Assembly: GCA_009760855.2 (NCBI GenBank)
Contig: WPIO01000007.1
Coordinates: forward strand, 5,461,001 to 5,525,000
Length of the DNA: 64,000 nt
Direction of reading: 5' to 3'
DNA from: Cristatella mucedo
Lineage: Eukaryota > Bryozoa > Phylactolaemata > Cristatellidae
This document shows positions 55,820-64,000 of this stretch, piece after piece (the first letter of the stretch is position 1; each line of letters starts with the position of its first letter). The translations under genes were made by a program, and so were the position numbers. The notes beneath the pieces were generated by a model. The model made no database searches. It saw only the letters and a program-made list of their open reading frames with translations, and had not been told where the DNA came from.

Positions 55820-57770
55820 AACTATAATTAATAAACTTGATATACCGCCCTCAGAGGACTTGATCTCTATCTAGGCGCTTCAAATTTTCTGCAAAAGAAG
55901 CACGATCAAATGATTAGTGGCATAATGCTCAATAAACCACAGTAATAGTATGGTTAGGGGGTGGCATGCACAGGTTCAGCATGCAAGTATGGTTAGTGGC
56001 AGCATGCATAATGTCAACACGCATAAGCTCATAAAGGATTAAACACATGGACCCAATAAATCCTTTCATAAGTATAAGTGTTTCTAGTTTCTTTTTAAAT
56101 GTGGACAAGTCAAAAGATGTCGCGACGCAAGTCAGGAGTGAGTTCCAGGCTTTGGGAGCATACGAGCTACCGGCACGGTCTCCAAAGGATTTGAGATTTA
56201 TACAAGATATGGGTAAACAGATTCAGAAAAGTGGGTGCTTCAATGGTGGGGAGTAGATCTGATAGATAGGCTAGAGCCGAAGAATGGTGGAACTAAAAGT
56301 GAGTGAAAGAACCTTGAAGTCGATGCGTTGCTTAACTGGGAGCCAGTTCAAGCCGGCTAGAAGTAGTGAAAAACTGCAGTCTTGCACCAGCTGTATGAGC
56401 GTGAGTGCACAGGCCCGTAGACCAGCAAGCAGTGAGTTACAAAAGTTAAGAGAAAACGTTACAAATGCATTGACCAATTTAGACGTAGTATCTCTGTCTA
56501 AACAATTCTGAATTTTAGTGATGTTATGTAGCTGAAAGTAGGCAGGCTTGACTGTGGAGCTGATGTGGTCGTCTAATGAAAGGTCACTTTGGAACAGAAC
56601 ACCTAGATTTCGTGCAGATTCAACAGGACATATGGTGGCAGAGCCGATTGGGAACGTTAGCCTTTCCTATTTCTGAATCACACTTGGCTTGCCCGTAACT
56701 AGTAAGTTGCAATGTAATGTAATGTATCTCCGTCTGTAACTCCACAAAGTCATAAAGACCATGTGGGTGTTTCGCAGGAGAGTTTTCTATAGCGCACTCA
56801 CAGCCTAAGCGGATTTCGGTACGCATTCGGTAGCCAACAGAGTTTTATCATCATTCAATAAAAAAAAGTTTGCTGCCATCCCTGTGCAGATTTCATCAAT
56901 ACATAAAGCAAGGAAGTTGAGAGAATTCTGCGTGCTGGAGGGCTGGAAGGGATCAAAGCAAAGGTACTACTGGGTGTCATCTGCATAGAAGTAAAAGCCT
57001 TGATTGAGCTGGGAAATTACACTGCCAGGAAGAAGCGTATTAGCAGTGAACAGAACTGGAGCAAGCATTGAGCCCCAAGTTACCCCATATTTCATCGGTT
57101 CATCAGATGATCTTTGTCCATTCGAATTAATACTATGCAGTCTTTCATTGAGATAGGAAATAAACCATTGCAATGCAGTGCTAGTGACTCCCAGACGAGA
57201 TAAGAGGCACTCAAGAAGGACTTGGTGATCGACAGTATCCAAGGCTGCGTACAGATCTAGCAAAACAGTAAGAGAGAATCTACCTATGTCTACATTCCTA
57301 AGTAGGTCTTTGTGCACCCAAAGCAATGCTGACTCTGTAGAGTGATTTGCTCTAAACCCAGACTGGAACTTACTAGCAAGGTTTGAAGTTTTAATAAATG
57401 AGTTCAGCTGGTCTGCCAAGACTCGTCCCACTGTCTTCGATAGCAAGGGTAGAAGGGAGACTTGGAGACGTTGCTCGAGTTCTCTTGGTTTAGTGCTACT
57501 TTCTTGAGTTATAACCTGACAACCGTCTTTTAAAAAAGTGAAGGGACATGATCTGAGGCTAATGGCATATTTATGATGTTAGTTATGCACGGCAGCAGCA
57601 AATCAATACATCGTAGAAGCAGGACATTGAGAGTAGGGTCGAGAGGACTGGTCGTCTTCCTTGATCGGGATATCAACTTTAGGACGAGGTCGCTCGTGAC
57701 TTTCTTGAATGTAGACATTAGAATGCTGTATGGAATTGAGGGAATTACTAACAGGTAAAGCTGAGATTTT
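55820..57770 (-). mobile_element. L2 family A, longest copy (RT domain to 3' end), interrupted by family B
   Basis: Minus strand from about 57770: MSTFKKVTSDLVLKLISRSR, then TVGRVLADQLNSFIKTSNLA, FRANHSTESALLWVHKDLLR, a palm with FSLTVLLDLYAALDTVDHQV, GSMLAPVLF and FYFYADDTQ. The LNDDKT motif is cut at ~56845 and, after a 140-base family B insert, continues with NLGVLFQSDLSLDDHISST, VNAFVTFSLNFCNSLLAGL and [19 protein letters not shown] to the 3' hairpin at ~55850. The core RT motifs survive, but frameshifts and the insertion make it inactive. Confidence 0.93.
56705..56845 (-). mobile_element. L2 family B 3' end nested in L2 family A
   Basis: TGCAATGTAATGTAATGTAT, CTCCGTCTGTAACTCCACAA and ATGTGGGTGTTTCGCAGGAG to GTAGCCAACAG. 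It breaks the family A ORF2 right after LNDDKT, so family B was active after this A copy landed. Confidence 0.92.
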
Positions 57771-57774
57771 TATT

Positions 57775-60045
57775 CACTCAATTTAATTCAAATTTCATGC
57801 GTTTTCTAATCTTTGGAGATTTTAATAATATAATGTACATATTATCAACTGAACTGGCTTTTCATTTTTTCAAATAGCATGAACTATCTTCTTACGTAGT
57901 CGATGCCAATTTTATTTGTCGAGTGTCGATGACTTAAAGCAGTTGGCTCTAGGTTTCAGCTGCATTTATTTTCGAAGCCTATGACGTCTTGCCTTACACT
58001 TCTGCACATTCTAAGCTTTGAGTTTTAATCAGCTCTAAGCTAAGGGTCAGCAGCCGCCGCCAAAGCAGAAGCTAGCCGCTATTTTTTAACATTTAACTAG
58101 AAGTAACGTGCTTAGAATTTGAAGAACTGACACGTTCCATTACCGGTACTGGCGCATAAGAGACATATCTGAAAGCTGGCCAAGCAATGACGGTAAAGTC
58201 AGATACTTAGGTGCACCGCATGGGGACTTGCTGACAGTTGAATGCACATGTGAAGCGAAGCGTACGCTAGGGCTCATTCAGTCGACAGAATTAAATGACC
58301 ATAGCCGCTGCGGTCGAAGACCGACAGATAGGATTCACGGTGCTTCTTTTCAGCACACGGACTGAAGGCAGCTGATACGCAGGATTGACCCGTAGTTAAA
58401 CCGCTTTTGCTGCAACCGCCGATGGTCTGGTCACTCTGCTCGAAAGTAGGCACTTTCAATAGGGCGATTGGTCGCTCACATTGGATCATCCATTAAAACG
58501 AAATAACACTTTGACCTGGTCAATCAAGCAGCTTCATTTACAGATAAAAAAAGGGACTAAGTGGATGTTCGCTAACGTGCTTCGTGGAAAGGGATAAATG
58601 TCTGTTACAGGACTCACAACCTGAATAATGATGCACTCGAGCGTCTTGCTAATGCAGCTATTCGTGTTACTTAGTTAAACAGTTCTCCTTTCAGTCGCTG
58701 GCTGATGCACAAGCGACGTCATGCTAGCACGGCTCGTCAGACGCTTAATTTCATCCAAGCTAGAGCTACAGTAGTTTATTTAGGAAATATGTAAACAGAT
58801 TTGCTCTTCTTGTTTGACGCACTCACCCTGGTTTCATTGAGTATGGATACTGCCATTGATGCTGCCTCGTTTAAGTCTCAATCTCATAAGCAAATGTTTA
58901 AGTCAGATTTTTCTTCGTCCCTGTATAGTCGTTTTATCCTGTTCATCGGGTTTTGCGTGCTTTCTCGTTTATGATTCCGCACATGTTAGTATAGCTGGAG
59001 GTTCTAGCCGATGGCCTTGAGTTTCTCCTTGCTTGCTTTAACGTGCTCGCCTGATAGCTGCCTACCAGTTGCTTGCTTTCGTATGCTTGTGTAAGCTTGA
59101 TACCGTGTAAATAACCAAAGCACGTTTATTAAATCCCTGCAGTGATTCGTACAGCAACAGGATTGAGATTAAATTTTTTCACATGGTATCTTTATCACGA
59201 TCTATTATTACAACTACTATTTAGGCGCCTACAAGCGAAAAGTAGAGCCTGATAATCGATGTGACGTGGGACCTATGAGGCGGATAAGGACTTTGTGCAG
59301 ATCGACGATGCCAGGATTTCAGGGGCAACGTGTCAACCTCAAGATCAGCAAATAGAGCACTCTGACTGAGCCGACGGCTTCGTGCCAATAGTCACCCATG
59401 CCTTCTGAGAAGTGTGGAGTCTCTCTCCCTCTTTCTGTCTCTTTCATCCTCCGCATCATTTTGCTTTCGCTCGCCTTGTCTAACTCAGACTTTCTTTACA
59501 TGTCTCCGCCTCGGCTCGAGTCTCTCCACGTCAATCAAGTGGGCCAGCAGCGAAAGTTAAAGTGGTTTAACAGCTCGTTGCCGTACACAGTTCTGACCGA
59601 CTTCGCTTCTCAATCGAGCCGCTCACGACCTGCCCGACTGGCAACCCGATAACTATACCATCTTCAAAGCTCGACATCCATGTTATTGATCAATTCTACT
59701 TTCACTCGGAGAGCTTCCAAAAGTGATCGCTGGAATGGTGAAGCATCTGTCGCTACGGAAGCCAGCGGAATGCAGGCGACATAAGCACTTAGGAGCACTT
59801 CATTCAGTCATTCGTTTTCAAGCAGTCGACGTCAATTTTATTTGTCGAAAATCACTGTCTTAAATCTATTGGCTCTAGGTTGCTGCCGCTGTTTACTGGG
59901 CACCTGCGTGTATTTCTGAAGCTCTTACAAGTTGTCAGACTATTTAGAGCTAATATTGCATCGGAGACGCTATTTTCATCAAAATCTCTCGACCAATAGT
60001 TCTTAGGGCTATGAGATCTACTAAACTCAATTCAATATAGGTTGT
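57775..60045. other. Unassigned stretch
   Basis: 58610-58950 has a faint transposon-like frame (LADAQATSC, THPGFIEYG), but no family can be named. The phrase TTTTATTTGTCGA appears at 57910 and 59835 with GTTGGCTCTAGGTT / ATTGGCTCTAGGTT after it, a second small dispersed repeat. Confidence 0.35.
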
Positions 60046-60049
60046 ATGA

Positions 60050-60125
60050 TTATAGCCCAGGAGGTAAGGTGCTTGCTCTTCACAACCGAGTTCGCGGGTT
60101 CGTGCAATATAGGAATTCCCATGTG
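60050..60125 (+). mobile_element. tRNA-like SINE head (type 1)
   Basis: GAGGTAAGGTGCTTGCTCTT, then GAGTTCGCGGGTTCGTGCAA: close to the heads at 32113-32160 and 41412-41365 (minus), with a degenerate B box. No clear body after about 60125. Confidence 0.5.
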
Positions 60126-60548
60126 CATAACCAATAGCCAATTGCCACGAACGTGACCGAAAGTGGAGCCGCAAGCACAGCCCGGCGCTCAGCTTTCCAC
60201 GCCCTGTCAGAGTGCAGCAGCTTTCGAACAAATATACGGGCTCTTAAATTTCGATGGAATTTCATCAAAAGATTAAGATTAAGCACGTGCCTGAGCTGCT
60301 ATAGATGCGGTAGTTTGATTTATCGATTACCTATCACCGAAAGGACAAGCAATCACCGTGTAGCTATCCGAGTCCAACAACACTCTTGCAACGTCTTAGT
60401 GATCTGCTGCCAGGCGGCCGCTAAAGCGATTGTCCAAAACGCTCACACGCCAACCACCACCCCAGTGGTGGGAGCAGTCACACAAGATGAAAGCTCATTA
60501 CTGTAAAGGGCTTCAGTAGACGTTTATTCATGCGGACGGTGCAGCCGA

Positions 60549-60745
<197 letters not shown>

Positions 60746-60799
60746 GCGTTAAGACGCTCGATGAAGCCACTCTCCGAGCCTTTTGTCTAGGCGCAGACG

Positions 60800-60985
60800 T
60801 AACGCAGTATCTTTGTCAAAAAGCATGCTGACCCTGTCACCCCTGACCATGTTATTCATGCTGTTTATCAAGCATGATATTATTCACCATTCAATCACGT
60901 TTCTCTTTGCAGCAAATTAAAGCGCCTAGAAAGAGATTGAGTTCTCTGAGGGCACTTTATCAACTGTTATTATTATTATTATTAG
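60800..60985 (+). mobile_element. L2 family A 3' end
   Basis: GCATGCTGACCCTGTCACCC, CATGTTATTCATGCTGTTTA, TTAAAGCGCCTAGAAAGAGA, CTCTGAGGGCACTTTATCAA and (ATT)n to 60983. Confidence 0.92.
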
Positions 60986-61589
60986 GTCTGACGCTTGATA
61001 GTATAGCAGCGTTCGGGCTTGAATAATAGGTTCTGCTTCGCTGCCGCACACGTATTTCAAGAATCATGGCGCGACCGAGATGCAGACCCAACACGTGGTG
61101 AGTTTCAGGTCGGGCTTGCAAAATTTTACTCCACAAAATTCCAAGTGAAATCCACTTTTGTTTAGAGCGGAAGTCTTAATTAATGGACGGATGGATGGCG
61201 CATCCAATGGGAGTGGGGTTCGCGACTTTCCCAGCCTGGTGCACAATTTCAGTGCTCTCGGTCCTACTGCAGTTTACCTTCGATCGCTCAAGCTTCTGCT
61301 TTACTAACTTCACGAATCCGCATTCTTTGTCAACAGTGTGTATGGCAATACGCAGGTAAGACGCACCTGCAATAAACATCTACGTTGAGCGTCCGCTGAG
61401 AGGCTGTCTGTAAGCTAGCCGTCTTATTTGTACCAGCCGAAGGACACAAGGCTGACGGAGCATTCTGGAAAACGCTAGCAGCAACAGAACCGTACACTCA
61501 GCTAGTGGTCACCGAGAAAGCCTAGCCTCCAGTCAACCAAATCTCTCTTTCTCTCCCTCTCTTTCTTCTCTCTTTCCCTCTTCTCTGCT

Positions 61590-62020
61590 GCAACAGTTTC
61601 AGTCTCAACGTCCCCCGCAGGTTCTACTAGGACGATAAATGAGCCATTACATGCATTCGCTTAAAGGTGACAGAAGCTCTTCCTCAGCATGTCCAAGACT
61701 GTGAAACTTATTCTACAGTCTATGACATTCAGTCTTACTCGTGGACATCTTTGGTTCTGCTGCCGACTATTGCATTCTTTTCCAGCCGTCCTGAGCTTCT
61801 GCTTCCAAGCAACTCACTCTCTCGACTGCCCTCCTGACTCAGCCTTGCGTCTCACTTTATTTTTTTGCGTGAGATGAGGTCTAATGGCTACCGCATGCGT
61901 ACTGAACGCCGCTTTGGCCTTCATTACCCGACAGTAAGCTCACCAGTATAAAACACCCACTTAGCATTTGTGGCTTCGTGAAGTTACAGACGGAGATACA
62001 TTGCATCACATTAAAGCAAA
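61590..62020 (+). mobile_element. L2 family B 3' end
   Basis: CAACAGTTTCAGTCTCAACG, then AGGACGATAAATGAGCC (ORF2 end), TTTTTTTGCGTGAGATGAGG, and AGTTACAGACGGAGATACAT with CATCACATT tail. Confidence 0.88.
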
Positions 62021-62480
62021 GAACTGTCACAAAGGGGCTATTGGCCATGGGTTTTTCACCACGGACGCTGCGCTCTTAACATGTGCTATTGCTTGTACAT
62101 GAATCTGATAGAGCTAGATAAAACCTGGTAAAGCTACGCCTCTAAGAGCAGCTAGCGAGCCGTAGGGCATTATTAATCTACACAGGCGATAGAAGATTGC
62201 ACGAAAACAATCAGGAACGCCTATTACTCAATAGCAAGTGCATGTCCTGAAATGTTAGAGCGGTATATGACTAAGCCGCTTGGAAGAGCACATGCGCTTA
62301 ACACCAGCCATAGACAATCATTGTCTAACTCTAATGCAAATCACTTTTTGTATATATTCAACCTTTAGTTATGACATAATCAGGCTATTAATTTCTAACA
62401 TTTATGAAATGGTATGAATGTGTAGCTCTGATACAGCCTGAGCGATTTAGCATGCTCAGGGTTCAGCATAATTTACCTTT
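62021..62480. other. Unassigned stretch ending in the short dispersed repeat, copy 2
   Basis: Nothing recognised except 62421-62472, which matches 54719-54770. Confidence 0.4.
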
Positions 62481-62493
62481 TATGCAGACGGCT

Positions 62494-62598
62494 CTACTCG
62501 CCACAACAGCAGTCCTGGCTGCACCAACCGTCGTCGTAGCAACACCAACCAGAGTCGGCGTCGAAGCGCTTGCCAGCGCCACAGCACCCTCTGGCTTC
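62494..62598 (-). other. Short cysteine-rich open segment, possible exon
   Basis: Minus strand, 34 codons ending in TAG at 62496-62494, bounded upstream by an in-frame TGA. The segment has eight Cys in a CC...CC...C...CCC pattern with Trp, Asp and Gly between them (GCCGAGKRFDADSGW, then CCYDDGWCSQDCCCGE). No ATG, but an AG dinucleotide (AAGCCAG|AGGG) could serve as an acceptor. No family recognised; the plus-strand frame over the same bases is an alternative. Confidence 0.2.
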
Positions 62599-62863
62599 TC
62601 AGCCCTCTGGCAGCCTGTCGCTGGCACTGGCGTGGGCGTTGGCCCCTATACCCTCTCGGTGACATACACCCCTGCTGCCTTCTCACGGACCTCCATCAAT
62701 GTCTAGCCGGCAGCCAATTCGTGGGGCTTCTCGTATGCCACATCATGTACCGGCGCCTTCCCTTGTACCACCTAGCGGATCACCGTTTCGCGGACCGGTG
62801 ATTTCTCGTCCAAAGATTCTCGGATAGTTTTGCATAATGTATCTTCTGCCGCATCTATAGTAG

Positions 62864-63862
62864 ATGCCTCACCGACCCTTACCTCGTAAGTCGTTACCTA
62901 GCAGACCCTTACCTCGTAAGTCGTTACCTAGCAGACCGTTACCTAGCAGACCGTTACCTAGCAGACCGTTACCTCGCAGGCCGTTACCTAGCAGACCGTT
63001 ACCTAGCAGACCGTTACCTCGCAGGCCGTTACCTAGCAGACCGTTACCTAGCAGGCCATTACCTCAAAGATCGTTACCTCGAAGATCGTTACCTCGAAGA
63101 TCGTCACCTCGAAGATCGTCACCTCGAAGATCGTCACCTCAAAGATCGTCACCTCGAAGATCGTCACCTCGAAGATCGTCACCTCAAAGATCGTCACCTC
63201 AAAGATCGTCACCTCAAAGATCGTCACCTCGAAGATTGTCACCTCGAAGATCTTCACCTCGAAGATCTTCACCTCGAAGATCTTCACCTCGAAGATCTTC
63301 ACCTCGAAGATCTTCAACTCGCAGGCCGTCACCTCGCAGGCCGTCACCTCGCAGGCCGTCACCTCGCAGGCCGTCACCTCGCAGGCCGTCACCTCGCGCG
63401 GCCCCTCACCTCGCAGGCCGTCACCTCGCAGGCCGTCACCTCGCAGGCCGTCACCTCGCAGGCCGTCACCTCGCAGGCTGTCACCTCGCAGGCCGTCACC
63501 TCGCAGGCCGTCACCTCGCAGGCCGTCACCTCGCAGGCCGTCACCTCGCAGGCCGTCACCTCGCAGGCCGTCACCTCGCAGGCCGTCACCTCGCAGGCCG
63601 TCACCTCGCAGGCCGTCACCTCGCAGGCCGTCACCTCTCAGGCCGTCACCTCTCAGGCCGTCACCTCTCAGGCCGTCACCTCGCAGGCCGTCACCTCGCA
63701 GGCCGTCACCTCGCAGGCCGTCACCTCGCAGGCCGTCACCTCACAGGCCGTCACCTCACAGGCCGTCACCTCACAGGCCGTCACCTCACAGGCCGTCACT
63801 TCACAGGCCGTCACTTCACAGGCCGTCACTTCACAGGCCGTTACTTCACAGGCCGCTGCAGG
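62864..63862. repeat. 15-bp minisatellite, about 66 units in ordered variant blocks
   Basis: Unit ACCTCGCAGGCCGTC and relatives. From left to right the variants are ACCTAGCAGACCGTT (62900-63055), ACCTCGAAGATCGTC (63060-63240), then ACCTCGAAGATCTTC, ACCTCGCAGGCCGTC (63315-63750), ACCTCACAGGCCGTC and ACTTCACAGGCCGTC at the right end. The ladder is broken once, at about 63398-63408, where a CGCGCGGCCCC unit is 2 bases too long. All frames stay open for long stretches because the period is 15. Confidence 0.97.
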
Positions 63863-64000
63863 TGGCTACTCTGCCGTCACTGTCAGTTGCTGCCGCTCTG
63901 GCACCGTCCTGACAGGCACTTTTGGCCCAGAAACATCAAATAACAAAACTTTCATCTCAAAATATCACTAAAGTGAATATCGGAACAAGTACAGATGTAG
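63863..64000. other. Right edge of window after the minisatellite
   Basis: One frame of the array (TSQAV units) continues without a stop through [19 protein letters not shown] to a stop near 63970. No family recognised; it may be coincidental. Confidence 0.25.

Noticed and set aside
62864..63862. CRISPR-like regular repeat
   Set aside because: Units are contiguous without spacers, and the sequence is clearly from an animal genome with introns.
62864..63943. 359-codon arginine/proline-rich protein
   Set aside because: The frame switches repeat phase at the 2-base slip near 63400 and all frames of a 15-bp array are open; no start context or domain supports a gene.

Overview
This window is animal (metazoan) nuclear DNA: spliced genes with GT-AG introns of 1.6-5.8 kb, many LINE fragments of the L2/CR1 type, tRNA-headed SINEs, a Ty3/Gypsy remnant and long microsatellites. 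The phylum cannot be fixed from sequence alone. The repeat mix suits an invertebrate (mollusc, annelid, chelicerate or invertebrate deuterostome), but that is inference.

The only convincing protein genes are two tandem glycoside hydrolase family 1 (GH1, beta-glucosidase / lactase-like) paralogs, both on the minus strand. The right gene (30655-54091) is complete. Eight exons, found by conserved GH1 motifs and splice sites, add up to exactly 1620 nt: 539 codons plus a stop, with every intron phase consistent. It has a signal peptide, both catalytic glutamates and a hydrophobic C-terminal tail that may be a GPI-anchor signal. The left gene (13245 down past the left edge) shows exons 1-3 only, with the same phases and nearly the same exon lengths. 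Exon 3 differs at 20 of 86 residues between the genes (about 77% identity).

Layout: 1-4.6 kb holds a degenerate GAGT/CCC-rich repeat and nested L2 elements in intron 3 of the left gene. 4.6-13.3 kb holds its exons 3 to 1, a 0.5-kb purine tract and a Gypsy remnant among L2 fragments. 13.3-30.6 kb is intergenic: GC-rich DNA upstream of the left gene, then decayed L2 copies and a 0.5-kb dispersed repeat. 30.6-54.1 kb is the right gene, its introns loaded with L2, SINE, a TIR element and minisatellites. 54.2-64 kb has no recognisable gene: (TA)n, (AC)n, a nested L2 pair and a 1-kb array of 15-bp units.

Two main L2-type families recur. Family A ends in a GCGCC...GGGCGC hairpin followed by (ATT)n. 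Family B ends in GTTACAGACGGAGATACATT followed by (ACATT)n. The less ordinary items are a foldback element whose inverted ends are themselves made of AATTCG subrepeats (41.44-42.08 kb), a tRNA-headed element sharing a body with a 0.5-kb dispersed repeat, a perfect 23-bp hairpin at the broken 5' end of an L2 copy, and the 15-bp array. No single novel genetic system is evident.
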